A stretch of DNA of 64,000 nucleotides from JAJCZZ01 sp964569085 (GTDB lineage: Bacteria; Gemmatimonadota; Gemmatimonadetes; Longimicrobiales; Gaopeijiaceae): positions 1 to 64,000 of the forward strand of contig CAZMTA010000018.1 of NCBI GenBank assembly GCA_964569085.1, given 5' to 3'. The notes under the pieces are model-generated. The model saw only the letters and a program-made list of their open reading frames with translations. It ran no database searches and had not been told where the DNA came from. The translations under genes and the position numbers were made by a program. Below are positions 8,509-17,008 of this stretch, piece after piece. Positions within the stretch are counted from its first letter, which is position 1. Each line of letters begins with the position of its first letter.

Positions 8509-11253
8509 CTACTCCCAGCGCAGCGCCCGGGCGGGGTCCACGCGGGCGGCCCGGAACGCGGGCACGAAGCAGGCGGCCAGGGCCACCAGGGCGAAGAGCG
8601 CCGGCACCCCCACGAAGGTCAGGGCGTCCCGAGGCGCCACGCCGTAGAGCATGCCCTCCATGAAGCCCGAGAGCGCCAGCGCCAGGCCCGTCCCCGCGGC
8701 CACCCCCAGGAGCGCCATGGCCATCCCCTGGCCCACCACCAGCCGGACGACCCGCCCGCGCTCGGCGCCCAGCGCCAGCCGGACCCCGATCTCCCGGGTG
8801 CGGCGGCTCACCGCGTAGGACAGCACCCCGTAGATCCCCACGACGGCCAGCACCAGGGCGATGGCCGCGAAGGCGCCCAGCAGGATGACCGAGAAGCGCT
8901 GCTCGGATACGGCGGAGGTGAGGATGTCGTCCGTGGTGCGGACCTCCGCCACCGGGAGGGAGGGGTCCATGGCGCGGATCTCGCGGCGGACGGCGTCCAC
9001 GACCCCCAGCGGGTCCCCCTCGGTCTCGATGGTCAGGCTCAGGGAGCGCATGGCCCCCACCGACGCCCCCATCTGGGCGTGGGGGCGCCAGTACCGGTAC
9101 CGGCGCTCCCCGGTGATGCCGTTGTGGGCCACGTCCCCGACGACGCCCACCACCTGCACGGTGTCGCCCCAGTTGGTCATGGTGGCGCCCAGGGGATCCC
9201 GGTCCTGGAAGTACCGGTCCGCCAGGGAGCGGCTCACGATGATGGTCCTGGGGCCGTCGATGCCGTCGCGGGAGTCGAAGGTGCGGCCGGCCAGGAGGGG
9301 GATCCCCATGATCTCCAGGTAGCCCGGGGTGGCGAACTGCCATTCGGCCTGCAGGTGCTCGTTGGGCGCCGGGGTGTAGCCCTCCACCCCGAAGCCCGAG
9401 TCGCCCATGGTCGTGGCCAGCGGGAGGATGCGGGCCCCGGCGGCGCGCCGCACGCCGGGGAGGGCCTCGATGCGGCGGAGCACCTCCTCGTAGAAGCCCG
9501 CCACGGAGGGGGCGTCCGGGTAGGTGGCCGCGGGGGTGGTCATGCGGAGGGTCAGGACGTCGCCCGGGGCGAAGCCGGGGTCCACGTCCAGGAGCTGCAC
9601 CAGGGTGCGGCCCATGAGGCCGGCGCTGGTGAGGAGGACCACGGCCATGGCCATCTGCGCCGCCACCAGGAGCCCCTGGGCCCGGTTGCCCCGGGCGGCG
9701 GAGCCGGCGCCGCGCGCCCCCTCCCGGAGCGCCCCTCCCGCCCCCCTCCGCGCCAGGCGGAGCGCCGGAGCCGTCCCGAAGAGGAGCGCCGTGAGGAGCG
9801 CGATCCCCACGGTGAAGAGCACGACGGTGCCGTTCACCGAGACCGAGGCGGCCCGCGGGACCGCGTCGGGATCCACCGCCAGGAGCGCCCGCACCCCCAC
9901 CGCGGCCAGGCTCAGCCCCAGCGCCCCGGCCGCCGCGGCCACCAGCCCGCTCTCCATGAGGAGCTGGCGGACGATGCGGCCCCGTCCCGCGCCCAGCGCG
10001 CTCCGCACGGCCACCTCGCCGGCCCGGCCCTGGGCCCGGGAGAGGAGGAGGTTGGCCACGTTCCCGCAGGCGATGAGGAGGACGAGGGCCACCGTGCCCA
10101 GGAGGAGCCAGATGGTCCCCCGGGCGGTGCCCACGATGTCCTCCTTGGCCGCGAAGACCTTGGGCTGGAACAGCCGCTCCGGCGCGTACATGCCCACCGG
10201 CTCGGTCAGCGCCTGGGCGCGCTTCAGGTCGGCGTCGGCCGCCTCGGGGGTCCACCCCGGGCGGAGGCGGCCCACCACGTAGGCGCCGTGGCTCCCGCCG
10301 GTGCCCAGGTCCGGCGCCGGGGACTCCAGGTCCACCCAGGTCGGGCGGTAGACGTCGGTGGTCGACGAGAGGCCGTAGTCCACGGGGAGGACGAAGCCCC
10401 GGGGGAGCACGCCCAGGACGGGGGTGAGGGTCCCGTCCAGCTCCACGCTCCGGCCCACGATCCCCGGGTCGCCGGCGTAGCGCCGCTGCCAGGCCTCCCA
10501 GCTCAGGAGGACGGGCGGCTCCGGAAGACGCGCCTCCACCCAGGTGAAGGTCCGGCCCACCACCGGCTCCACGCCCAGGACGGAGAAGACGTTGGGGGTG
10601 ACCGCGGCGGCGCCCACCCGCTCCGGGTTCTCCACGTCGGTGAAGGTGGCGGTCCCGCGGTAGTAGAGGGCCGCGTCCTCCAGGGACCGGTTCTCCTGGT
10701 GCCAGAGCTGGAACTCGTCCTCCGCCACCCAGGTCTTGTCCGGGAAGTTGTCCCACGAGGCGTAGACGGTGACGACCTCGTCGGGATCGCCGTACGGGAG
10801 CGGGGCCAGGAGGACCCCGTGGGCGACGCTGAAGATGGCCGTGGTGGCGCCGATGCCCAGCGCCAGCGTGAGCACCGCCACCGCGGTGAAGCCCGGCGCC
10901 TTCCACAGAGCCCGCGCCGCGTACCGGAGATCCTGCGCCCATCCGCCCATTCCGCCTCCTCCCGTCATCCTCTGGATCCGCCGGACCACCATGGTCCGGA
11001 CGGCGCTGCGCGCCGGCGCCTCCGCCGGCTGGAGCGTCACCACCGTGATCCGCCCCGCCTCCGGGTCCTCCAGGCAGAGGAGGACCTGGTCCGCGGCGGG
11101 AATGCGCACGGCCTCGGCGCGCCCCGCCAGGGACGGCGGAAGGCCCGCCGTCTCCAGGTCCCGGATCCGCCGCGCCACCGTCTCCTGGTCCCGCCGGGGC
11201 AGGGCGCGGAGCGCGGCCACCGCGGACCGGGACAGCTCGACGGACCACGTCAC
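8509..11253 (-). CDS. RelE/ParE-like toxin domain in one frame with an ADOP (MacB/FtsX-type) permease
   Basis: A continuous 914-codon frame. Residues 1-~85 (VTWSVELSRSAVAALRALPRRDQETVARRIRDLETAGLPPSLAGRAEAVRIPAADQVLLCLED) have the size, basic helices and beta-rich end of a RelE/ParE-family toxin. They start at a GTG with CCGGAGG seven bases upstream, 15 bp after a Phd antitoxin gene. From about residue 102, MGGWAQDLRYAARALWKAPGFTAVAVLTLALGIGATTAIFS is the exact opening of ADOP-type ABC permeases. Eight transmembrane helices and two periplasmic MacB-like domains follow. No stop codon separates the parts. A strong internal Shine-Dalgarno (10955-10963) before the ATG at 10950 suggests the permease is also made alone as about 813 residues. 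Whether the full fusion is made is unknown. Confidence 0.85.
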   Translation of the reverse strand: MTWSVELSRSAVAALRALPRRDQETVARRIRDLETAGLPPSLAGRAEAVRIPAADQVLLCLEDPEAGRITVVTLQPAEAPARSAVRTMVVRRIQRMTGGGGMGGWAQDLRYAARALWKAPGFTAVAVLTLALGIGATTAIFSVAHGVLLAPLPYGDPDEVVTVYASWDNFPDKTWVAEDEFQLWHQENRSLEDAALYYRGTATFTDVENPERVGAAAVTPNVFSVLGVEPVVGRTFTWVEARLPEPPVLLSWEAWQRRYAGDPGIVGRSVELDGTLTPVLGVLPRGFVLPVDYGLSSTTDVYRPTWVDLESPAPDLGTGGSHGAYVVGRLRPGWTPEAADADLKRAQALTEPVGMYAPERLFQPKVFAAKEDIVGTARGTIWLLLGTVALVLLIACGNVANLLLSRAQGRAGEVAVRSALGAGRGRIVRQLLMESGLVAAAAGALGLSLAAVGVRALLAVDPDAVPRAASVSVNGTVVLFTVGIALLTALLFGTAPALRLARRGAGGALREGARGAGSAARGNRAQGLLVAAQMAMAVVLLTSAGLMGRTLVQLLDVDPGFAPGDVLTLRMTTPAATYPDAPSVAGFYEEVLRRIEALPGVRRAAGARILPLATTMGDSGFGVEGYTPAPNEHLQAEWQFATPGYLEIMGIPLLAGRTFDSRDGIDGPRTIIVSRSLADRYFQDRDPLGATMTNWGDTVQVVGVVGDVAHNGITGERRYRYWRPHAQMGASVGAMRSLSLTIETEGDPLGVVDAVRREIRAMDPSLPVAEVRTTDDILTSAVSEQRFSVILLGAFAAIALVLAVVGIYGVLSYAVSRRTREIGVRLALGAERGRVVRLVVGQGMAMALLGVAAGTGLALALSGFMEGMLYGVAPRDALTFVGVPALFALVALAACFVPAFRAARVDPARALRWE
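10955..10963 (-). promoter_or_regulatory. Internal ribosome-binding site for the ADOP permease
   Basis: On the minus strand GGGAGGAGG sits four bases upstream of the ATG at 10950, inside the long toxin-permease frame. This is among the strongest Shine-Dalgarno sequences in the window. The encoded N-terminus (MGGWAQDLRYAARALW) is the usual permease start, so independent initiation here is likely. Confidence 0.6.
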
Positions 11254-11268
11254 GGAGCGGCCTCCGGC

Positions 11269-11523
11269 TCAGAGATCGAGCTCACGCCGGACCTCCTCCC
11301 AGGGGACGGTGCCCGCCTCGGCCACCTCCCGCAGGGCGGCCTCGTAGTCCCGGGCCTCGAGCGCCACCCGGAGCCGCTCCAGGAGCGACGCCTCGGCCAC
11401 GGGGACGATGGCCACCAGCTCCTTCCCGTGACGGGTCACGACGAAGCGCTCTCCGCCGTAGGCGGCGCGGTTGACCAGCTCGGCCATGTTCTTCCGTGCG
11501 TCGGCGGTGCTGACGGGCTCCAT
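11269..11523 (-). CDS. Phd/YefM-family antitoxin
   Basis: An 84-residue protein beginning MEPVSTADARKNMAELVNRAAYGGERFVVTRHGKELVAIVPVAE, a textbook Phd/YefM N-terminal DNA-binding and dimerisation domain. The C-terminal part (LLERLRVALEARDYEAALREVAEAGTVPWEEVRRELDL) would be the toxin-neutralising tail. The family represses its own operon and wraps the partner toxin. Here the partner position, 15 bp downstream, is taken by the RelE-like N-terminus of the ADOP reading frame. An operator-like dyad with a TGTACA core lies about 80 bp upstream. The ATG at 11523 has AGGAGAGG about six bases before it. Confidence 0.88.
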   Translation of the reverse strand: MEPVSTADARKNMAELVNRAAYGGERFVVTRHGKELVAIVPVAEASLLERLRVALEARDYEAALREVAEAGTVPWEEVRRELDL

Positions 11524-11598
11524 CTCGCGTCCTCTCCTGGTCGGGGCGTCGGTGCCTTGGACGGCGGGCGCCGCCCGAAGGTTGGAACAGGATGGACG

Positions 11599-11619
11599 AT
11601 TTGTACAAAACGTGCAAAT
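11599..11619 (-). promoter_or_regulatory. Phd/YefM-type operator with overlapping promoter
   Basis: On the minus strand, arms ATTTGCAC and GTACAAAT (7 of 8 pairs) flank a GTTTT spacer. The right arm belongs to TTGTACAA, which contains TGTACA, the core reported for YefM-YoeB operators. TTGCAC inside the dyad could serve as a -35 with a weak CATCCT -10 seventeen bp later. Binding by the Phd protein is inference. The stretch is strikingly AT-rich for this region. Confidence 0.5.
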
Positions 11620-11676
11620 GCTGGTCGCAGGGCGCGACCGCGTCCGGGCGCTCCGGCGGGCATCCCCGCGACGGCG

Positions 11677-11710
11677 GAGGCCCCGACCCCCTGACGGGGA
11701 CCGGGGCCTC
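11677..11710 (-). terminator. Hairpin downstream of the metalloprotease gene
   Basis: GAGGCCCCG and CGGGGCCTC pair across the ends, with inner CCCC/GGGG pairing. The hairpin lies about 44 bp past the stop of the minus-strand metalloprotease gene. There is no clear U-tract. Confidence 0.5.
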
Positions 11711-11753
11711 GGGGGCGCCGCGTCGGACGGGGGCGTTCCCCCGGCCGGCTACC

Positions 11754-14309
11754 TCAATGCCAGGAGCAGCTCAGGCCGTTCCCCCCGGCGCCCGCCGGGA
11801 GCGGGGCCCAGCCGGAGCGGAGCCAGTCCATCCCGGGCTGTCCGATGGGGCTGCCCGGAGGCATGTCCGGGGACCCGGGCATCTCCACCGGCTGGTGCGG
11901 ACGGTCCTGGAAGCGCTCGATCTCCGACGCCAGGTAGGCGTAGTGCGCCTCGTCCCCGCCGTCCGTGCCGCCCCGAGCCTCGAGCCAGCCCCGGAGGTCC
12001 GCCAGCTCCGCCGACGCCTCGGCCCGGACCTGCCCGTCGGGCGCGTGCCCGGCCAGGAGCATGAGACGGTTCACGAAGACCCGCTCCACGGCGCGGCTGA
12101 CCTCCGCCTGGTAGGGGTCGGCGGTGGAAGCGCCGAAGGTGCCCTCGCGGACGCGGTCCAGCACGTCGGCCAGGCCCGGCAGGTCCGGCTCCAGCGCGTG
12201 CTGCTGCACCATGCGCGCGGCCCGCTCCGGGTGGAGCAGGAACTGGAGGGTGGCGTCGGCGGCCGCCGTGGCCGGGGCCACGGCGTCGAAGACCAGCCCG
12301 GTGTGGCGCTCGAAGAGCTCCTGGTGCGGGCCGTACCGGGCCGGCCGCGGGGGGAGCGTCTCCAGGACGTCCCGGGGGAGGGTCAGCTCCCGGGGCGAGA
12401 GGGTGCGCATGAGGGCGTCCAGCGCCTCCTCCTGCTCGTCGGCCGGGACCGGGCGCAGCGGCACCTGGCCGTCGCCGCGCAGCGCGTACGTGTAGTACTG
12501 GCCGCCCACCACCTTCGTCGTGGCCTCGGCCTGGTAGCGGTGGTGCAGGTAGAGCGGCACCAGCGCCTCCTCCATGGTGGCCAGGGGCTCGCCGGTCTTC
12601 ACCGCCGTCTCCCCGAAGGCGTCCAGCGCCACGCGGCGCACGTCCATCATCCGCTCCAGCTCCTGGGCGGCGCTGACGCCGTTGTCCCAGAGGTGGACCT
12701 CGGGGTGGGCCGAGCCGGCCGGCCGGGCGTCCTGGTCGGTGATGAAGGTGATCCCCATCTCCATCCCCTCCTGGAGGATCTCGTCCAGCTCCTCCTCCAC
12801 GTCCGTGCCCTCCGGGAAGTCCTGGTAGCCGTACCGGATGGCGATCTTGTCCCAGGCGCCGATGCCGTCGGCGTAGGAATCGCGGCCCAGCACCACCCGG
12901 CCGTTCTCGAGGCGCACCCGGGGGTGGGGGTAGTCCATGACCGACTGCACGCCGTCGTCGATCTGCGCGCTGGCGATGTAGTTGTGGGACAGCCCGATGG
13001 TGTGGCCGATCTCGTGGGCGCTGAGCTGACGGATGCGCTGGAGGGCCATCTCCCGGATGGCGCCGGGGCTCTCGTCTCCGTCCACGTAGGGGCTCAGCAG
13101 CCCCTCGCCGATGAGGTAGTCCTGCCGCACCCGGAGCGAGCCCAGGGTGACGTGGCCCTTCAGGATCTCGCCGGTGCGGGGGTCACGGATGGAGTTGCCG
13201 TAGCTCCACCCGCGCGTCGAGCGGTGCACCCACTGGACCACGTTGTAGCGCACGTCCATGGGGTCGGCGGTGTCGGGAAGCATCTCCATCTGGAAGGCGT
13301 CAACGTAGCCCGCCGCCTCGAAGGCCTGGTTCCACCAGCGGCCGCCTTCCAGGAGGGCCGAGCGCACGGGCTCGGGGGTGCCGGGATCCAGGTAGTACAC
13401 GATGGGCTCCACGGCCCGGGACCGCTCCGCCGTGGGGTCCACCTTCTCCAGGCGATGCCGCGCGATGAAGCGCTGCTCCAGGTCGACGTCGATGGGCTGG
13501 GCGAAGTCCATGTACGAGATGCCGCCGTACCCGGCCCGGGGATCCGCCCGCCGCGGCTCGTAGGAGCCCAGGGGCGGGAGCGCCACGAAGGAGTGGTGCT
13601 GGCGCATCGTGACCGCCCCGGCCGTGGGCGTGACGCTGCGCACCAGCCCGCCCGGCTGGTCCGAGGTGAAGGTCAGGGCGACCTCGACCTCCGTGTTCTC
13701 CGGAAAGCCCTTCGTCCGCGGCAGGTGGAAGGCGCTCCGGGAGTCGTCCAGGCGGAAGGACCCCTGGTTGGAGCGCTGGAGCGTGCGGATCACGCCGTGC
13801 CAGTCCTCCATGAAGAAGTCGGTGGCGTCGACCAGCACCCGGTCCCCGGTCTCGGCTGCCACCTCGAAGCCCCAAAGCACGGAGGTGGGGAAGCCGTCGT
13901 CCACCGAGCGGACCTCCAGCGCGTCGTCGCTGACGGCGCGGTACTCGTAGTTGGGTTGCTCCATGAGGACGCGCGGGCCGACGCGGCGGAAGACCACCAC
14001 GTGCTCCCCGGAGAGGTCCCCCCGGTTCAGGCCGATGTCGTTCTGCCCCATGCCCGCCGGCAGCGACGTGTAGTGGAGGATCTCCTCGCCCCACCGGTCG
14101 ATCTCGAGCCACATCGTCCCGTCGCCCTCGTCCCAGTACAGGGGGATGAAGCCGTCGATGCGCTCCATTCCCTCGGTCTTCTCGGCGATGGTGGGCGGGC
14201 CCTCGTCCTCCTGGGCGGAGGCGGGCGTGGGGGCGGCGAGGAAGGCCGCCAGCGCCAGGGCGGCGCCCAGGGGCGCGAGGGACGGGAAGGGATGGCGTGC
14301 GGGGGTCAC
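11754..14309 (-). CDS. Zinc-dependent metalloprotease, DUF5117/DUF4953 type
   Basis: An 851-residue exported metallopeptidase. A signal peptide (about residues 1-33, ending APTPASAQ) is followed by TIAEKTEGMERIDGFIPLYWDEGDGTMWLEI, the DUF5117 opening. The gluzincin/metzincin-type motif HEIGHTIGLSHN lies at 432-443, with Met-turn-like SVMDYPHPR after it. Family members are large periplasmic or outer-membrane-attached proteins of unknown substrate, common in Gemmatimonadota and Bacteroidota. The GTG at 14309 is the start that opens the signal peptide. It stands alone, 118 bp downstream of the propeller lipoprotein gene, and has a hairpin after it. The C-terminal CSWH end is not a known sorting motif. 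Confidence 0.88.
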   Translation of the reverse strand: MTPARHPFPSLAPLGAALALAAFLAAPTPASAQEDEGPPTIAEKTEGMERIDGFIPLYWDEGDGTMWLEIDRWGEEILHYTSLPAGMGQNDIGLNRGDLSGEHVVVFRRVGPRVLMEQPNYEYRAVSDDALEVRSVDDGFPTSVLWGFEVAAETGDRVLVDATDFFMEDWHGVIRTLQRSNQGSFRLDDSRSAFHLPRTKGFPENTEVEVALTFTSDQPGGLVRSVTPTAGAVTMRQHHSFVALPPLGSYEPRRADPRAGYGGISYMDFAQPIDVDLEQRFIARHRLEKVDPTAERSRAVEPIVYYLDPGTPEPVRSALLEGGRWWNQAFEAAGYVDAFQMEMLPDTADPMDVRYNVVQWVHRSTRGWSYGNSIRDPRTGEILKGHVTLGSLRVRQDYLIGEGLLSPYVDGDESPGAIREMALQRIRQLSAHEIGHTIGLSHNYIASAQIDDGVQSVMDYPHPRVRLENGRVVLGRDSYADGIGAWDKIAIRYGYQDFPEGTDVEEELDEILQEGMEMGITFITDQDARPAGSAHPEVHLWDNGVSAAQELERMMDVRRVALDAFGETAVKTGEPLATMEEALVPLYLHHRYQAEATTKVVGGQYYTYALRGDGQVPLRPVPADEQEEALDALMRTLSPRELTLPRDVLETLPPRPARYGPHQELFERHTGLVFDAVAPATAAADATLQFLLHPERAARMVQQHALEPDLPGLADVLDRVREGTFGASTADPYQAEVSRAVERVFVNRLMLLAGHAPDGQVRAEASAELADLRGWLEARGGTDGGDEAHYAYLASEIERFQDRPHQPVEMPGSPDMPPGSPIGQPGMDWLRSGWAPLPAGAGGNGLSCSWH

Positions 14310-14427
14310 CGGGGGTCCTCCTGGATGTCCGGAACGGTGGCCGGGACGTCCGGGGGTCGGTGCCCGCCGGCGGCGCCCCGGCTCCTTCGAGCGGGGTCGC
14401 CAATGTGTGGGCCCCGAGGGGGGCGCG

Positions 14428-15318
14428 CTACTCCAGGCCGCTGCAGCGGAGGAGCGCCATGGAGCCCCGTCCGCCCCCGGGCCCGGCCTCGCTGGTGAGG
14501 ACCACCTGGCCGTCCAGCCCGAGCCCCACCCCCTCGCCCTGGCGCTCGGAGAGGGTGCGCAGGTTCACCGTCCCGTCGTCCAGCGAGGCCAGGGTGTCCC
14601 CGTCCATCCGGTAGAAGCGGAGCGCCTCGTAGGTCCGGAGCGCCACGAGGCCGGAGGGGTCGGACGCGCCGCCGGTGAGCTGGCGCGGGAGGATGCGGGA
14701 CCGCTCGCTCAGCCGCTGGACCTCCTCCAGCGTCACCCGCTCCCCGGGACGCAACGGCGGGGGATAGCGGTACACGGTCACGGGGTCGTCCCGCCCCTTG
14801 GTGATCAGGAGGACCCGCTCGCCCGGGAGGACGACCAGGGCCTCCACGTCCCGGGGGCCGTCGGGGTACGCCACGGGGAAGACCTCGGCCGCCGGCAGGG
14901 TGTCCACACCGGCGTCGGGGTCGGGCTCCGGGAAGCGAACGAGCTTCGCGTCGTCCCGCTCCTCGTAGTTGTCGCCCACGTCGGCGGCCCAGAGGCAGGA
15001 GCCCCCGTCGGAGCACGACGCCACCGCCACGTCCTCCCAGTCGCGCAGCGGGACCGGGAGGCGGAAGCGGGCCAGCTCGCGGCCCTCGGCGTCCACGGCA
15101 AAGAGCGGCGAGTCGGCGTCGTTGTGCATCCAGAACACGCCGGGGTGCCGGAGGCTCACCGCCACGCCGCTGGCCTCCCCCAGGGCGTCGGGGAGGGCCA
15201 TGGGGCTCCGGACGGTGGCGCAGCCGGGCCCGGCCGTGGCCACCGGCCCGCAGGCCGACAGCGCCAGCGCCGCGAGGAGGGCCGGGAGCCCGACGCGCGG
15301 GCCCCGGAAGGAGGTCAC
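14428..15318 (-). CDS. Beta-propeller-like lipoprotein
   Basis: A 296-residue lipoprotein with lipobox LALSAC (Cys23). The mature sequence contains repeats such as LGEASGVAVSLRHPGVFWMHNDADSPLFAVDAEGRELARF and WEDVAVASCSDGGSCLWAADVGDNYEERDDAKLVRF. These resemble SdiA-regulated/esterase-like-phytase propellers, in which WxHND and ADxGDN recur. No catalytic claim is made. The GTG at 15318 begins one base after the DsbA-like stop codon, so it is probably translationally coupled as the last gene of the six-gene operon starting at 19634. Confidence 0.7.
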   Translation of the reverse strand: MTSFRGPRVGLPALLAALALSACGPVATAGPGCATVRSPMALPDALGEASGVAVSLRHPGVFWMHNDADSPLFAVDAEGRELARFRLPVPLRDWEDVAVASCSDGGSCLWAADVGDNYEERDDAKLVRFPEPDPDAGVDTLPAAEVFPVAYPDGPRDVEALVVLPGERVLLITKGRDDPVTVYRYPPPLRPGERVTLEEVQRLSERSRILPRQLTGGASDPSGLVALRTYEALRFYRMDGDTLASLDDGTVNLRTLSERQGEGVGLGLDGQVVLTSEAGPGGGRGSMALLRCSGLE

Positions 15319-15319
15319 G

Positions 15320-16210
15320 TCAGCGCCCGCCCGGTCCGTCGCCGCCGGGGGGCGGCGCCGCGCCCGCGGCGGGGCCGGCTCCTTCCCGGATGAGCTGGGC
15401 GTGGACCATCTGGAGGAGCTGGGTGAAGGTCTCCGTGGGCAGCGCCCCCTGGAGCGGCGGATAGCCGCGGAGGAAGAAGGTGGGGGTCCCCCGCACGCCC
15501 AGGTCCCGGGCCAGTGCCGTCGCGGCCCGGATCCGCTGCATGCGCCGGTCGTCGGCCATGCAGGCGTCCCACTCCTCCAGGTCCACGCCGGCGTCCTCCG
15601 CCATCCCCCGCACCACCGGATGGGCGTCGGAGGCGCCCTTCCACTCCCGCTGGTCCTCCCAGAGGCGGGCGTTGAGCCGCTGGAAGGGCTCGCGTCCCTG
15701 CGCCAGCGCGCACTCGGCGCCCTCGGTGGCGGGCATGGAGTTCCCGAACATCCCCGTGATGAACGGGAGGAACTTCCACTGGACCTTCCCCTCCTCCACG
15801 AAGTCCTCGCGGAGGGTCGGCCACGTCTCCATGTGGAACTGGCGGCAGTAGCCGCACCCGTAGTCGCTCATCTCCACGACCCGCACGACGGCCGACGTGT
15901 CCCCCAGGTCGAAGCCCAGGAGGTTGACGTCGACGTCCACCGAGGGCGGTGGGGACGTGTTGGGGTCCGGCGGAAGCTGCCGGCGTCCGGCGGTGTCCGC
16001 CTCCTGCGGAAGCGAGGAGAGGAGGGTCCGGGCGGTCTCCGAGGTGGAGGAGGACTCCTCGGCGGGGGCCTCTCCGCCGCACGCTCCGGCCAGGAGCGCC
16101 AGCGCCAGCGAGAGCCCGGCGGCGACCCCGGCACGGGTGGCCGACGGGCGTCGTCGGGCGAGGGGGGCGTGGGTGGGCCCGCGGCGGGGCGCCGGGGGAC
16201 GGTTCCTCAT
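15320..16210 (-). CDS. DsbA/thioredoxin-fold lipoprotein
   Basis: A 296-residue periplasmic thiol oxidoreductase. It has a long N-region, lipobox LLAGAC (Cys44), and a low-complexity Ser/Pro linker to about residue 92. A DsbA-like thioredoxin fold follows, with active site CGYC at 119-122 in EMSDYGCGYCRQFH. The cis-Pro loop is probably GVRGTPTFFLRGY near 245. Such proteins oxidise or isomerise disulfides outside the membrane. Its ATG overlaps the stop of the CcdA gene by four bases (ATGA). A membrane electron donor is thus immediately upstream, making a reductive or isomerase role plausible. Confidence 0.85.
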   Translation of the reverse strand: MRNRPPAPRRGPTHAPLARRRPSATRAGVAAGLSLALALLAGACGGEAPAEESSSTSETARTLLSSLPQEADTAGRRQLPPDPNTSPPPSVDVDVNLLGFDLGDTSAVVRVVEMSDYGCGYCRQFHMETWPTLREDFVEEGKVQWKFLPFITGMFGNSMPATEGAECALAQGREPFQRLNARLWEDQREWKGASDAHPVVRGMAEDAGVDLEEWDACMADDRRMQRIRAATALARDLGVRGTPTFFLRGYPPLQGALPTETFTQLLQMVHAQLIREGAGPAAGAAPPPGGDGPGGR

Positions 16211-16944
16211 GGTGTCTCCAGGTTGATGAGCTGGCCGAGGCCGGCCAGGAACGCGGTCAGGCTCGCGTAGCTCCCCGTGGTCATGAGAAGGCCCACGAGC
16301 ACGAGGACGGTTCCGGCGGCCCGCTCCAGCGGGACCATCCAGCGCTTCATGCGGGCCGCGCCGGCCAGGAACCAGTTGAACGCCATGGAAGCTACTACGA
16401 AGGGTATCCCCAGGCCCACCGCGTAGGTCCCCAGGAGGAGCGCGCCGTGAGTCGCCGTGGTGTCCAGCGAGGCGTAGAGGAGGATGGATCCGAGCACGGG
16501 CCCGATGCAGGGGGTCCACCCCGCGCCGAAGGCCACCCCCACCGCGAAGGAGCCCACCGCGCCGGCGGGCTTCCGGGTGAGGTGCACCCGCCATTCCCGG
16601 GCCAGCGCGGGGAGGCGGAGCACCCCGGCCAGGTAGAGGCCCAGGAGGATGAGGATCACGCCGCCGACCCGCGTCAGCCACGGCAGCGCCTGGCCCACCG
16701 CCTGCCCGAAGGCCGACGCCGTCCACCCCATGGTCATGAACACCGCCGCGAAGCCGGCCACGAAGACCAGGGAGTGGAGCACGGCGGCGCGGCGCGCGCC
16801 CCGGGTGGTGCCGTCCCGGAGCTCCTCCAGCGTCATCCCCGACACGAAGGCCAGGTACGACGGGACCACCGGCAGGACGCACGGGGAGAGGAAGGACACG
16901 AGCCCGGCCAGGAAGGCCAGGGGGAAGGAGATCTCGACGCTCAC
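16207..16944 (-). CDS. ccdA: CcdA/DsbD-type transmembrane electron carrier
   Basis: A 245-residue inner-membrane protein with six predicted helices. It passes electrons from cytoplasmic thioredoxin to periplasmic thiol proteins. The two redox cysteines are visible as Cys22 in SFLSPCVLPVVPSYL and Cys146 in GAGWTPCIGPVLGS, the canonical CcdA pair. Length matches the short CcdA form rather than full DsbD. It overlaps the DsbA-like gene by four bases, so the two probably act as donor and acceptor. Role in cytochrome c maturation is possible, but no haem-lyase genes are near. Confidence 0.9.
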   Translation of the reverse strand: MSVEISFPLAFLAGLVSFLSPCVLPVVPSYLAFVSGMTLEELRDGTTRGARRAAVLHSLVFVAGFAAVFMTMGWTASAFGQAVGQALPWLTRVGGVILILLGLYLAGVLRLPALAREWRVHLTRKPAGAVGSFAVGVAFGAGWTPCIGPVLGSILLYASLDTTATHGALLLGTYAVGLGIPFVVASMAFNWFLAGAARMKRWMVPLERAAGTVLVLVGLLMTTGSYASLTAFLAGLGQLINLETP

Positions 16945-17008
16945 CGGGTGGGGCGGTCCGTGTGCGGGGCGTGGGGTCGGGGGGAGGCGGAGGGAGTCGG
17001 GGTCCGCG

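Noticed and set aside
8422..11694. 1090-codon plus-strand open frame
   Set aside because: It is antisense to the ADOP permease and has no recognisable domain; Gln/His/Arg-rich composition is the shadow pattern.
11592..14498. 968-codon plus-strand open frame
   Set aside because: It is antisense to the HEIGH metalloprotease and shows no domain.
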